Part shown: one piece after another, positions 51,320 through 59,602 of the stretch | How positions within the stretch are numbered: position 1 is the stretch's first letter | Layout: each line of letters opens with the position of its first letter | Origin: JAGPDF01 sp052035735 | GTDB taxonomy: Bacteria > Acidobacteriota > Thermoanaerobaculia > Multivoradales > JAGPDF01 | Assembly: GCA_052035735.1 (NCBI GenBank) | Contig: JBPOHI010000010.1 | Span: 1-64,000, forward strand | Reading direction: 5' to 3' | Length of the DNA stretch: 64,000 nucleotides | The notes under the pieces: model-generated | The model's database searches: none | Told to the model about the DNA's origin: nothing | The model's input: only the letters and a program-made list of their open reading frames with translations | Position numbers and translations under genes: made by a program

Positions 51320-52137
51320 GCGCGCGCGACCTCGTCCCTGCAGCCGAAGCCCGGGTACTCCCGTTCCGCCGCCCGTCGAGCGCCGTGCGTGTGCGCCGGC
51401 GCAGTCCGTGGCTGGTGTTGGGGCGGCACTTCGCGCAGGCCCTGCTGCTCGTCGGCGCGCCGCTCGGACTCGGTTTCTGGCTGTTCTCGTCGCCGACCTT
51501 TGCGCTCTCCCGTCTCGGTGTCGAAGGCAACCAGTTCGTCGAACGCGCCTGGGTCGATCGCACGCTGTCGCCACTCCTGGGGGAGAACCTCCTGTCGTTG
51601 CCTTTGCCGCTGGTCGAGGAGATGCTCGCGGCCAATCCCTGGGTGGAAGGCGTCGCGATCGAGAAGCGCCTGCCGAACGAGCTGCGGGTGGCGATCGTCG
51701 AGCGGCGGCCCGCTGCCCTGCTGCGCGACGGCCAGCGACTGATCTACCTCGACGGTGAGGGGAATCCGATCGCCGCCTTCGATCCCGGGCAGGATCCGCG
51801 GCGGGATCCGCTGGGCGGGGCGCGCGACCTCCTGCTCATCTCGATCTCGCCGGCAACCGGGGCAGCGCCGGCGGGGGCGTTCGATCTCGCCCGCGAGCTC
51901 GCGAATACCGCTCCGGAGTGGGCCGCGACGCTCTCGGAGATCGAGGTGCTGGGAGAGGGCGACTTCCGTCTCTATCTCGGCGCGCTGGCGTTTCCGCTGC
52001 TGGTTCGCGCCGGTACCCTCAAGGAACGGACGGCAGAGCTGGCGAAGCTCCTGCCGCAGCTGGACAAGCGCTACCCGAAGCTCGCATTCATCGATCTCCG
52101 ATTCGATCGTCGGATCATTTTTCAACCCGCACTCTAA
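51316..52137 (+). CDS. ftsQ: Cell division protein FtsQ (DivIB)
   Basis: A 273-residue bitopic divisome protein. A basic cytoplasmic tail (1-35), one transmembrane helix (about 36-58), a POTRA domain (ALSRLGVEGNQFVERAWVD to VAIVERRPAALL, about 63-138), and a beta domain ending LAFIDLRFDRRIIFQP, the usual FtsQ end. The start is GTG at 51316, overlapping the murC stop (GTGA). ftsA follows after 16 bp. It links FtsL to early division proteins. Confidence 0.93.
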   Translation: MSARDLVPAAEARVLPFRRPSSAVRVRRRSPWLVLGRHFAQALLLVGAPLGLGFWLFSSPTFALSRLGVEGNQFVERAWVDRTLSPLLGENLLSLPLPLVEEMLAANPWVEGVAIEKRLPNELRVAIVERRPAALLRDGQRLIYLDGEGNPIAAFDPGQDPRRDPLGGARDLLLISISPATGAAPAGAFDLARELANTAPEWAATLSEIEVLGEGDFRLYLGALAFPLLVRAGTLKERTAELAKLLPQLDKRYPKLAFIDLRFDRRIIFQPAL

Positions 52138-52153
52138 GAGAGGGTAGAGGGTC

Positions 52154-53392
52154 ATGGCCAAGGCAGAACAGTACGTCGTAGGGATCGACATCGGCTCTTC
52201 CAAAGTCGCGGTGCTCATCGGGCAGCGCGACGGAAAAGGGGCGCTCGAGGTCGCTGGCCGGGGGACGGCTCCGAACCGCGGTACCCGGCGCGGCAACATC
52301 GTCAATGTCGAGGCGGCCGTCGAAGCGCTCAAGGCCGCGAGCGAGGAGGCCGAGGTCATGGCCGGGGTCGAAATCTCGCGCGCCTACGTCGGAGTCGCCG
52401 GGGCCGACGTGCGCTGCGTCAACGCGCGCGGCATGGTCTCGGTGGCGCGCAAGGATCGGGAGATCGGGAAGCCCGACATCCAGCGTGCCCTCGGTGCGGC
52501 GCAGTCGGCGGCGCTGCCGTCCGACCGCGAGATCCTGCACGCCATCGCCCAGGAGTTCGTGGTCGACGAGCAGGGCGGGATCAGCGATCCTCTGGGCATG
52601 CTCGGCAGCCGCCTCGAAGTCCAGGTTCATCTGGTCACCGGCCAGGTGGCGCGCTCGAAGACCCTGCTCACCTGCGTCAACCGCGCCGGTATCGAAGTCG
52701 CGGAGATGGTCTTCGAGCCGCTCGCGACCGCCGAGGCGGTGCTGACCCCCGACGAGCGCGATTTGGGCGCCCTGCTCATCGACATCGGCGCCGGGACGAC
52801 CGGCTACGCGCTGTTCTCCGAGGGCGAGGTGCAGCACTCGGCGGTCCTGCCGATCGGCGCCGGACACTTCACGAACGACCTCGCTATGGTCCTGCGCACG
52901 CCGTATGCGGAGGCGGAGCGCATCAAGATCCGCGAAGGCTGCTGCCTGCTCTCGATGGTGCAGGACGAGGAAGGGGTTTCGGTGCCGGCCGTGGCCGGCG
53001 GCTCGCCGCGCGTCGTGCCGAAGCGCGAGATCTGCGAGATTCTGCAGCCGCGTGCCGAAGAGCTGGTCTCGCTGGTGCGCGAGGACCTGGGAAAGAACGG
53101 CTGGGATGGCCAGCTGCGCGGCGGCATCGTGCTGACCGGCGGTGGCGCCCAGCTCGATGGCCTCCTCGAGCTTTCCGGTCAGGCCTTCAATGCCAGCGTC
53201 CGCTACGGTCTGCCGCACGGTCTCGGAGGTCTCGTCGACGTCATCAACTCGCCCGGCTGGTCGACTGCCGCGGGCCTTCTGCACTACGCCATCGCCGCCG
53301 AGCAGAACCACGACCGCCGTCCGCGGCGCGGTGGTTTCTCGGTGCGTGGAGTGATGGGAAGCCTGCGCAGCGTCTTCTCCGACCTGCTCTGA
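52154..53392 (+). CDS. ftsA: Cell division protein FtsA
   Basis: A 412-residue actin-fold protein that tethers FtsZ to the membrane. The phosphate-1 loop is VGIDIGSSKVAVLIG; phosphate-2 is LIDIGAGTTGYALFSEG; VLTGGGAQLDGLLEL is the adenosine motif. The C-terminal amphipathic helix (RGVMGSLRSVFSDLL) is the membrane target. The ATG has an AGAGAGGGTAGAGGG leader, one of the few good ribosome sites inside the cluster. That fits higher expression of FtsA/FtsZ than upstream genes. Confidence 0.96.
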   Translation: MAKAEQYVVGIDIGSSKVAVLIGQRDGKGALEVAGRGTAPNRGTRRGNIVNVEAAVEALKAASEEAEVMAGVEISRAYVGVAGADVRCVNARGMVSVARKDREIGKPDIQRALGAAQSAALPSDREILHAIAQEFVVDEQGGISDPLGMLGSRLEVQVHLVTGQVARSKTLLTCVNRAGIEVAEMVFEPLATAEAVLTPDERDLGALLIDIGAGTTGYALFSEGEVQHSAVLPIGAGHFTNDLAMVLRTPYAEAERIKIREGCCLLSMVQDEEGVSVPAVAGGSPRVVPKREICEILQPRAEELVSLVREDLGKNGWDGQLRGGIVLTGGGAQLDGLLELSGQAFNASVRYGLPHGLGGLVDVINSPGWSTAAGLLHYAIAAEQNHDRRPRRGGFSVRGVMGSLRSVFSDLL

Positions 53393-53425
53393 ACGTAACC
53401 GTATATCTGGATAGGGAGAACGCTC

Positions 53426-54709
53426 ATGATTCTGTTCGATGACCGGGAAGAGGCACGAAGGGTCTCGATGACGATGCTCGACGCCGACATGGTGCCGGCG
53501 CGAATCAAGGTGATCGGCGTCGGCGGCGGCGGGGGCAATGCCGTCAACCGGATGATCGCTTCCAATCTGCGCGGCATCGAGTTCATCGCCGGCAACACCG
53601 ATCTGCAGGCGCTCGCCAAGTGCAAGGCGCCGTCGAAGCTCCAGCTCGGCCGCGAGATCACCCGCGGACTCGGCGCCGGAGCTGACCCGGAGGTGGGACG
53701 GAAGGCCGCGCTCGAAGACACCGAGCGCATCCTCGAGATGCTCGATGGCGCCGACATGATCTTCCTCACCGCAGGTATGGGCGGTGGGACCGGCACCGGC
53801 GCGCTGCCGATCCTGGCCTCGCTCGCCGCCGAGATCGGCGCGCTGACCGTCGCGGTGGTGACCAAGCCGTTCGGCTTCGAGGGTCGCCGGCGGATGCAGA
53901 TCGCCGAGCGCGGCATCGAGGAGCTGCGCGACTCGGTGGACACCCTGATCACCATTCCGAACGAGCGCCTGCTGTCGTTCGTCGAGCGCGGAACGCCGCT
54001 GGCGGAGGCCTTCCGTATCGCCGACGACGTGCTGCGCCAGGCGGTGCAGGGGATCTCCGACCTCATCACCGTTCCCGGCGAGGTCAACGTGGACTTCGCC
54101 GACGTGCGGGCGATCATGTCCGGCATGGGCATGGCGCTCATGGGCACCGGCATCGCCAAGGGCGAGAATCGCGCCCTCGAAGCGTCGCAGCGGGCGATCA
54201 GCTCGCCGCTGCTCGAAGAGACCTCGATCGAAGGGGCGAAAGGCGTCCTGATCAACGTCTCCGGCGGCCGCGATCTCACGCTGCACGAAGTCGCCGAAGC
54301 AGCCCGCATCATCCAGGGGGCGGTCGATCCCGACGCCAACATCATCACCGGCATGGTGATCGACGAGAGCCTGGATGAAGAGATGAAGGTCACGGTGATC
54401 GCCACCGGCTTCCGCTACGCCGGAGAGACCGCCGAGCGGGCAGCGGCGAGCGCCGCGATGCCGCTGCGTCCGCTGGCCGGCAGCGGCGCCCAGCCGGTCG
54501 GGCCGCGCTATGCCGCGTCGGTGGGCGGCGGCGGGAGCCGGCCGGCGGCGGCCGAGCCCAAGCGCGACGAGGCGACGACCGAGATCCCCTTTTACCGCAA
54601 GGTTCTGGCGCAGGGCTCGCGCGGTGACGATCCGGGCGGCTTCGGCCCGAACTGGTCGAATGTCGACGACTACGACATCCCGACCGTGCTGCGCAAGCAG
54701 ATGGACTGA
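53426..54709 (+). CDS. ftsZ: Cell division GTPase FtsZ
   Basis: A 427-residue tubulin-like GTPase. Seen: IKVIGVGGGGGNAVNRMI, the tubulin signature AGMGGGTGTGALPILA near 117-132, the NTDLQAL region, and the C-terminal conserved peptide DIPTVLRKQ at the very end, which binds FtsA. A linker of about 80 residues precedes it. The first ~25 residues extend beyond the E. coli start; the ATG at 53426 has GGGAGAA upstream. A 33-bp gap separates it from ftsA. It is the last gene of the dcw run; a hairpin follows. Confidence 0.97.
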   Translation: MILFDDREEARRVSMTMLDADMVPARIKVIGVGGGGGNAVNRMIASNLRGIEFIAGNTDLQALAKCKAPSKLQLGREITRGLGAGADPEVGRKAALEDTERILEMLDGADMIFLTAGMGGGTGTGALPILASLAAEIGALTVAVVTKPFGFEGRRRMQIAERGIEELRDSVDTLITIPNERLLSFVERGTPLAEAFRIADDVLRQAVQGISDLITVPGEVNVDFADVRAIMSGMGMALMGTGIAKGENRALEASQRAISSPLLEETSIEGAKGVLINVSGGRDLTLHEVAEAARIIQGAVDPDANIITGMVIDESLDEEMKVTVIATGFRYAGETAERAAASAAMPLRPLAGSGAQPVGPRYAASVGGGGSRPAAAEPKRDEATTEIPFYRKVLAQGSRGDDPGGFGPNWSNVDDYDIPTVLRKQMD

Positions 54710-54723
54710 GACTGACGGCAGGT

Positions 54724-54755
54724 ACCGGCCGGAGCATGCGTTAGGCTCGGCCGGT
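54724..54755 (+). terminator. Hairpin between ftsZ and the VanZ-like gene
   Basis: ACCGGCC(G)GAGC and GCTCGGCCGGT form an 11-bp stem with one bulge and loop ATGCGTTAG. It lacks a T-tract and reaches into the GTG of the VanZ-like gene. It could end dcw transcription or hide that start in read-through mRNA. Confidence 0.45.
54742..54747 (+). promoter_or_regulatory. -10-like element for leaderless VanZ-like transcript
   Basis: TAGGCT, 6 nt before the GTG. It lies in the loop and 3' arm of the hairpin after ftsZ. Confidence 0.45.
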
Positions 54756-55326
54756 GACCCTGATCCGCAGCGTTCGTGAACGGCGGCTCTGGCTCGCCGT
54801 CGCGATCGCGGTGACTTTGCTGCTCGCTGCGCTCTACCCGCTGCAGTTCGTTCTCGATGCGCTACGGGCGCGAAACCTCCTGCGCCTGACGATCGCCGGG
54901 CTCTTCCTGTTCTCGGCCTGCGCCGCGGCGGTCGCCCTTGCGCGCCGCCGGGCCCCGCTCGCCGCCTGGCTCGCGGGAGCGGCGGCGGCCGCGGTCTACG
55001 CCGTTGCGGCGCTCGCCATGGAGGTGCCGCAGGAGCGGCTCCACCTCGTCGAATACGGCGCCTTGGCGCTGCTGTTGCGGGCTGCCGTCGCCGAGAGCCG
55101 CCGCGGTCGCGCGCCGGCCTGGGTCACCGACGCCTGGACTCTCGCCGGAGCGACGGCGATCGGCTGGCTCGACGAGGGCGTCCAGGGCATTCTTCCCAAC
55201 CGGATGTACGATCTCAGGGACGTCGGCTTCAATGCCTTCGCCGCAGCGCTGGCCCTGGCCGCCGCGGCGGCGATGCGTGCCGCGATGGCCGGCGCCGGGC
55301 ACGAGCGGGAGACCACCCGACGATGA
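54754..55326 (+). CDS. VanZ-like family membrane protein
   Basis: A 190-residue protein with four to five transmembrane helices. The conserved VanZ pattern is seen in ERLHLVEYGALALLL and GWLDEGVQGILPNRMYDLRDVGFNAFAAAL; E/H and DE-Q-P-R-x-D residues face the membrane surface. VanZ gives teicoplanin resistance in enterococci, but most relatives are of unknown function. The start is GTG at 54754. The stop overlaps the DUF4010 gene ATG by 4 bp, so the pair is coupled. It follows ftsZ by 44 bp but probably has its own promoter. Confidence 0.8.
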   Translation: MTLIRSVRERRLWLAVAIAVTLLLAALYPLQFVLDALRARNLLRLTIAGLFLFSACAAAVALARRRAPLAAWLAGAAAAAVYAVAALAMEVPQERLHLVEYGALALLLRAAVAESRRGRAPAWVTDAWTLAGATAIGWLDEGVQGILPNRMYDLRDVGFNAFAAALALAAAAAMRAAMAGAGHERETTRR

Positions 55327-56624
55327 CTTCCGAGCTGCAGGGCCTTCTCCTCGATCTCGCCGTCGCGGCGTTGGGCGGGCTCGCGGTCGGCGTCGAGCGC
55401 GAGTGGTCGGCGCGCCGGCCCGGCGAGCCGCCGCGCTTCGGCGGAGTGCGGACGTTCCTGCTGCTCGGCCTCACCGGGGGGCTCGCCGCGGTCCTCTTCC
55501 GCACCGTGGATCCACGCCTCGGCCTGCTCCTGCTCGCGGGCGGCCTGGCGCTGGTCCTCGTCGCCTATCTGGTGTCGGCCTGGCGCGGCACCATCGACGC
55601 CACCTCGGAGGTCGCCGGCTTGCTCGTGCTGGGCGCCGGCACGGCCGCGGGATTCGGCATGCTCACCGTCGCGAGCGCCGTGGCCGCGGGCACGGCCCTC
55701 GTCCTGGTGGAGAAGGGGCGCATGCATGCTGCGGTAGCTCGTCTCGAATCGAGCGGCCTCGAAGCCGGCGCGCGCTTCGCCGTTCTGGCCCTCGTCGTGC
55801 TGCCGATCCTCCCGGCCGGTCCGATCGAGAAACTGGGGGGCCTCGAGCCGCAGAAGCTCTGGGGCATCGTGCTCATCTTCGCCGGCCTGTCGTTCGCCGG
55901 ATACATCGCGCTACGACTCGCCGGGCCGGAGCGCGGCTACAGCGTGGCCGGCTTCCTCGGCGGCCTGGTGTCCTCGACCGCGGTGACCTTCAATTTCGCG
56001 CGCGAGAGCCGCCGCGATCCGGCCGACACGGTCGCTTCGAAGGCGCTCGCTCTCGGCGTGGTCGCCGCATGCGCCGTGCTCCCCCTGCGCGTCGGCCTGG
56101 TCGCCGCCGCCCTCTTCCAGCCGGTGGCGCGAGCGCTCGTTCCGGCACTCATCCTGCCGCTCGCCGTCGGCGTCGTCGTAGTTGCCTTCGCCTGGTTCCG
56201 CAAGCCGCAGGGCGGCGGCACGCCGCAGTCGCCCGACAACCCGCTGCGTCTCGGGTCGGCCATCCAGATGGCCGTGCTCTTCCAGATCGTTCTCTGGGTG
56301 CTCTCGGCGCTGCGCGAGCGGCTCGGAGCGAGCGGCCTGCTTGCCAGCTCGGCGGTCCTCGGCCTGACCGATGTGGATGCCCTCACCTTCTCCCTGATCG
56401 AGTTGGCCCGCCGGACCGGCGCGGTCGCCGTCGAAGGCGCCCCGGTGGTGGGCAGCATCTCCCCCGAGGCGGCGGCGCGCGGTCTGGTGATCGGCATGCT
56501 CGCCAATACGATGTTCAAGGCGACGGTGGCGACGGCACTTGGCGCGAACGGCTTCCGCTTGCGAGTGGTCGCGGCACTAGGCCTTTTCGGCGCCGGCCTC
56601 GCTCTAGGCCTGCTGTGGATCTGA
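55323..56624 (+). CDS. MgtC/SapB-DUF4010 family membrane protein
   Basis: A 433-residue protein with about twelve transmembrane helices. The N-terminal ~150 residues match MgtC/SapB (LGGLAVGVEREWSARRPG and GGVRTFLLLGLTGGL); the rest is DUF4010-like (LSFAGYIALRLAGPERGYS and GLTDVDALTFSLIELAR). MgtC proteins affect magnesium starvation responses and ATP synthase; the long DUF4010 members are uncharacterised. The ATG overlaps the VanZ-like stop. It converges with the small minus-strand gene 9 bp away. Confidence 0.8.
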   Translation: MTSELQGLLLDLAVAALGGLAVGVEREWSARRPGEPPRFGGVRTFLLLGLTGGLAAVLFRTVDPRLGLLLLAGGLALVLVAYLVSAWRGTIDATSEVAGLLVLGAGTAAGFGMLTVASAVAAGTALVLVEKGRMHAAVARLESSGLEAGARFAVLALVVLPILPAGPIEKLGGLEPQKLWGIVLIFAGLSFAGYIALRLAGPERGYSVAGFLGGLVSSTAVTFNFARESRRDPADTVASKALALGVVAACAVLPLRVGLVAAALFQPVARALVPALILPLAVGVVVVAFAWFRKPQGGGTPQSPDNPLRLGSAIQMAVLFQIVLWVLSALRERLGASGLLASSAVLGLTDVDALTFSLIELARRTGAVAVEGAPVVGSISPEAAARGLVIGMLANTMFKATVATALGANGFRLRVVAALGLFGAGLALGLLWI

Positions 56625-56633
56625 AGCGGCAGG

Positions 56634-56825
56634 CTACTCGTCGACGAGGGTGAACGCGACGAAGCCGGCGCTCGTCGACTGGCGCTGGACGAGGTTCGGA
56701 AACTGGCGAGTTGCCGAGAGGTCGTTGATCCGCTCGAGCAGTCGCTCGACGCGGGCGTCGCGCAGCTCGCGTAGCCGGCGATTGTCGCGTCCCGAAGTGG
56801 GAATTTCGAGCTCGACGAAGGTCAA
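56634..56825 (-). CDS. Small hypothetical protein downstream of the nucleotidyltransferase
   Basis: A 63-residue polar, charged protein (Arg/Glu-rich helix RRLRELRDARVERLLERIN, then a beta-like tail ending FVAFTLVDE). TTG at 56825 is chosen because the nucleotidyltransferase stop is 1 bp upstream and GAGGAG lies about 7 nt before it. A longer in-frame reading to 56879 would overlap that gene. No family recognised. A tiny partner directly after an AbiEii-like nucleotidyltransferase recalls toxin-antitoxin or nucleotidyltransferase-helper pairs, but nothing proves this. Confidence 0.6.
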   Translation of the reverse strand: MTFVELEIPTSGRDNRRLRELRDARVERLLERINDLSATRQFPNLVQRQSTSAGFVAFTLVDE

Positions 56826-56826
56826 C

Positions 56827-57357
56827 TCAGAGCTCCTCGATGAGTCGTTCGTAGGTCGCGAGACGTCCATGGCGCGCAAACGATTGTCGCACGGAGTCGC
56901 GATCGACTCCGGGCAGCCTGAGCAAGAACCGCAGATCGGCGAGGTCCTGCGCCTCGCGGGCGGGGTCGTTCGCCAGAGCGAGGATCTTCATGGCGGCGAG
57001 GTGTTCCGGCGAGACTACCGACACCGCTGACCCGCCGGGGCCGGGAAGGAATCGCATGGCGGCAAAGACGCGCTCGGCGGTGGCGCCGGCGACGTAGAGG
57101 AAATCGACCCTCCCCAGCGCCGGATCCGTACTCAGATGGTTCGAGTATCCCGGCGAGCGGTGCAACGTCTGGTAGCCCTGCCCTTCGAGGAACTGCACGA
57201 GCTCGGCCTGTGCCGCGGCGTCGGTCACCAGATCCAGGTCTAGAGTCGTCCGCGCCAGACCGTATGCCGCCATGGCAACACCGCCGACCAGGGCCTGCCG
57301 GTATCCCCGCGACGCGAGAAAGGCCCGAACAGACTCCAGTGTCGCAGCGAAGTCCAT
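56827..57357 (-). CDS. AbiEii/MNT-like nucleotidyltransferase
   Basis: A 176-residue protein of the DNA polymerase beta-like nucleotidyltransferase fold. The GG motif is VGGVAMAAYGLARTT and the metal-binding aspartates are D40 and D42 in TLDLDLV. Then come GRVDFLYV and a C-terminal helical part (DLADLRFLLRLPG). AbiEii toxins and MNT antitoxins share this pattern. The ATG at 57357 has TAGGAT 6 nt upstream and no Shine-Dalgarno, so it is probably leaderless. The small gene 56634-56825 follows with coupled translation. Role in DNA defence or toxin-antitoxin is unproven. Confidence 0.75.
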   Translation of the reverse strand: MDFAATLESVRAFLASRGYRQALVGGVAMAAYGLARTTLDLDLVTDAAAQAELVQFLEGQGYQTLHRSPGYSNHLSTDPALGRVDFLYVAGATAERVFAAMRFLPGPGGSAVSVVSPEHLAAMKILALANDPAREAQDLADLRFLLRLPGVDRDSVRQSFARHGRLATYERLIEEL

Positions 57358-57363
57358 TCGGCG

Positions 57364-57369
57364 ATCCTA
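57364..57369 (-). promoter_or_regulatory. -10-like element for the nucleotidyltransferase unit
   Basis: TAGGAT on the minus strand, 6 nt before the ATG. It overlaps the last bases of the GNAT gene, so the nucleotidyltransferase unit starts inside the end of the collar operon. Confidence 0.5.
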
Positions 57370-57900
57370 GTCCTTCCCGGACGGCGCCGGCGGCCGGACG
57401 AGAAGCAGATAGACCCCCTTGTCCTCGGCGAGGGCAAAGCCGTAGCGCTCGTAGAGGCGTCGGGCGCCGGCGTTGAATACCTCGACGTGGATCGAGAGGG
57501 AGCGCTCCGCTCGATCGGCGTCACGGGCGAGGTCGCTCAGGATCCGGCTTCCGAGACCCCAGCCGCGATAGGCAGGCAGGAGAGCAAGGTCGACGATCCG
57601 CGTGTCGGTTGCGCCGTGGCGAAGGTAAAGCCGTCCGACCCGGTTGGCGGAGAGCTCGATGACCGAGAAGATGCCGTCGGGATAGGCGCGGCGGTACTCG
57701 TGGTCCTGCGCCTCGAACTGCTGCCAGAGGAAGGCGCGCTTCTGTTCGTCGGACCACGGTACCTGGGCGAGCTCTTCGGTACGCGTCGCCGCGTAGACTT
57801 CGAAGAGGAACTCCCGGTCTTCGCTACCCGCCGGCCGAAGGGTGACTTCGCCCACGGCGGGAAGCGAACTCTCCGGCGGTGCACCCGCCGACGGGCTCAT
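57367..57900 (-). CDS. GNAT-family N-acetyltransferase
   Basis: A 177-residue acetyl-CoA-dependent acyltransferase. The N-terminal VTLRPAGSEDREFLFEVYA, the pyrophosphate loop in ALLPAYRGWGLGSRIL (R-x-x-G-x-G-type), and ARRLYERYGFAL near the C-terminus are typical. A cytoplasmic enzyme; substrate unknown. The ATG overlaps the stop of the Tat-exported protein gene by 4 bp, so it is coupled to the collar operon. A GNAT at the end of such an operon may modify one of its proteins before export; that is inference. Confidence 0.85.
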   Translation of the reverse strand: MSPSAGAPPESSLPAVGEVTLRPAGSEDREFLFEVYAATRTEELAQVPWSDEQKRAFLWQQFEAQDHEYRRAYPDGIFSVIELSANRVGRLYLRHGATDTRIVDLALLPAYRGWGLGSRILSDLARDADRAERSLSIHVEVFNAGARRLYERYGFALAEDKGVYLLLVRPPAPSGKD

Positions 57901-58715
57901 CCGGGGAGGCGAATGCCGATCGCGACCGAGTCGAGACCGTCACGGCGGCGCAGCTGGTCGAGCGTCCCGCTCCACGGCCGGTCCCAGACGCCGGCGCCGC
58001 AGGCGAGCAGGTAGAGACCCTGCTGGAGCTTCGGCCGGCCGACGATATTGTCGACGGTGAAGTTGGCCGTGCGCTCGACGATGGCCGGCTTGGTGGAGGG
58101 TTTGGGCAGCGCCGGCCCGCGCAGCTGGCCTTTGGGCGAGGGGTTGCGCAGCTCGAGGCCGACACGCAGCGCACCGTCGACGCCGGTGGGCAGGATCGGG
58201 CGAACCTTTGCTGCCTCGGTGGGCTGCGGGTCCATCCGCGCGCTCCAGGCGAGGAACGGCACCGGGTCGGGGCCGAAGATCATCTCGGGAGCCGCCGGCA
58301 TCGAGGCGAACATGTAGAGCGTCTTCCAGGCGGCGGCGCCGGGGCGCGGCAGGCGCGGAAAGAGGCCATGGACGGTGAGCTCGACCTCGGTGCCGGCGAG
58401 CTGGGAGCCCACGGTCATGCTCTCGGCCGGGACGATCTCGATCGGGAAGCCCATCGGCGAGGCGTCGCCGTACTCCCACGGCAGATCGAGCCGGTTCTGC
58501 CACCACTCGTCGCTGCCGACGACGTAGCCGACGGAGATCGGCTCGCCGGTGAGCAGGTCCACCCCGAGAGCGGAATGCTCGGCGAAGATCGCGGCGGAAG
58601 CGCTCGAGCCGGTGAACGTGGTGGCGGCTGCCGTCGCCGCGCCGAGGGCGAGGAAGTCGCGCCGCCGCAAGCCCTGCGCGCTGCGTTCGGCATTCTGGGT
58701 ATTCGGCTCGCTCAT
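57897..58715 (-). CDS. Tat-exported protein of unknown function
   Basis: A 272-residue protein with a twin-arginine signal (RRRDFLALGAA, residues 17-27), so it is exported folded. The mature part has no recognised domain; it is beta-rich, with conserved-looking WWQNRLDLPWEY and GLYLLACGAGVW segments, and a single Cys near the C-terminus. The ATG at 58715 has GAGGAGAGG upstream; a much longer open frame to 59012 overlaps the next gene and was rejected. It lies between the DUF6916-like gene (13 bp) and the GNAT gene (4-bp overlap) in the collar operon. Confidence 0.75.
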   Translation of the reverse strand: MSEPNTQNAERSAQGLRRRDFLALGAATAAATTFTGSSASAAIFAEHSALGVDLLTGEPISVGYVVGSDEWWQNRLDLPWEYGDASPMGFPIEIVPAESMTVGSQLAGTEVELTVHGLFPRLPRPGAAAWKTLYMFASMPAAPEMIFGPDPVPFLAWSARMDPQPTEAAKVRPILPTGVDGALRVGLELRNPSPKGQLRGPALPKPSTKPAIVERTANFTVDNIVGRPKLQQGLYLLACGAGVWDRPWSGTLDQLRRRDGLDSVAIGIRLPG

Positions 58716-58728
58716 CGCCCTCTCCTCG

Positions 58729-59061
58729 TCAAGTGAAAATCGCTTCGTAACGCATGCCCAGCTCGTCCGGGCCGATCGGAACCAGGAAGATCTCGAGCCG
58801 CCCGAGCTCCGCGTGCTCGAGGGCCAGGATCCCCTGCGGAAAGTACGCCTCGCGCGGCCCGCGGAAGATGAGGCGGAACGGCGCCCGGAAAGCTCTCGGA
58901 GGGGTCGTCTCGGCGGCGAGCGGCGCCGCCTCGACGAGCTCGAAGGTCTGCCCGGTCCGTCCGCCGCCGTCGCCCGGCGGCATCGCCGCGAAGCGCTCGC
59001 CGACCCGCCCAACGAAATGGGCGAGACCGACCTCCGCCAGCGCAGGTGCAGCCTCTCCCAT
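58729..59061 (-). CDS. Small protein of the tail-collar operon, DUF6916-like
   Basis: A 110-residue soluble protein. The C-terminal half (FRLIFRGPREAYFPQGILAL, then ELGRLEIFLVPIGPDELGMRYEAIF) resembles a small family found next to phage-collar proteins (DUF6916); this link is from memory and tentative. No signal peptide or membrane segment. The ATG at 59061 lies 6 bp after the stop of the third collar gene. The predicted compact beta fold suggests a structural or chaperone partner of the collar proteins. Confidence 0.65.
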   Translation of the reverse strand: MGEAAPALAEVGLAHFVGRVGERFAAMPPGDGGGRTGQTFELVEAAPLAAETTPPRAFRAPFRLIFRGPREAYFPQGILALEHAELGRLEIFLVPIGPDELGMRYEAIFT

Positions 59062-59067
59062 GCCGTC

Positions 59068-59592
59068 CTAGGTCCGCGGCGGGAAAACGCCCTGCAGGGC
59101 GATGTTGAAGTAGAAGGTCAAGTACGGCTGCATGTTGTTGTGCGGCTGATCGCCACCGGCGGGCGCGAGCGCCTGGTCCGAGAACGGCGTGAGCGCCTGA
59201 TTCGTCGTCGACTGATAGGCATTGGCGTTCTGGGAGCGGGCCAGCGACCGGGCTGTGGACGGAACCTGGAGATCGCCGAAATCGCTGTTCGCCCGTACAG
59301 TGTGGGCATGCGCCGGGATCTCCGACTCGAGGAGCGCCACGGTCTCTGCACCGCCGGTCTCCCCGAGGTCGTGGAGCGAGAGCCCGGGCCCCTGCCCCGG
59401 GTGCATCGGCGTCCGGCCCTGGAGGTCGGGCAGCGCGAAGTTCGACTTGCCATTGCCGCCGTAGGTCGTGCCGAGAAGAGAGAACAGCGCGGTGTTCTGC
59501 GACAGCGGCAGCAACTGACCATCGCACCAAGCCCAACCGCGCGGGGCGAAGTTGAACGGGAAAATTCGAATCTCCGCTACGAAGGGATCCAA
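59068..59592 (-). CDS. Phage tail collar (MdpB-like) protein 3
   Basis: A 174-residue tail-collar protein. The N-terminal half is the conserved collar domain: FVAEIRIFPFNFAPRGWAWC, then DGQLLPLSQN, then LFSLLGTTYGGNG, FALPDLQGR and PMH. The C-terminus closes with GGDQPHNNMQPYLTFYF. The middle (about 90-145) is variable, Ala/Asn/Ser-rich. TTG at 59592 is the start, with AGGAGG 8 nt upstream; a longer reading to 59694 was rejected. It is the third of three tandem paralogues. The family includes the microcystin-dependent protein MdpB and phage fibre collars. Confidence 0.88.
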   Translation of the reverse strand: MDPFVAEIRIFPFNFAPRGWAWCDGQLLPLSQNTALFSLLGTTYGGNGKSNFALPDLQGRTPMHPGQGPGLSLHDLGETGGAETVALLESEIPAHAHTVRANSDFGDLQVPSTARSLARSQNANAYQSTTNQALTPFSDQALAPAGGDQPHNNMQPYLTFYFNIALQGVFPPRT

Positions 59593-59602
59593 GGGCGCCT
59601 CC

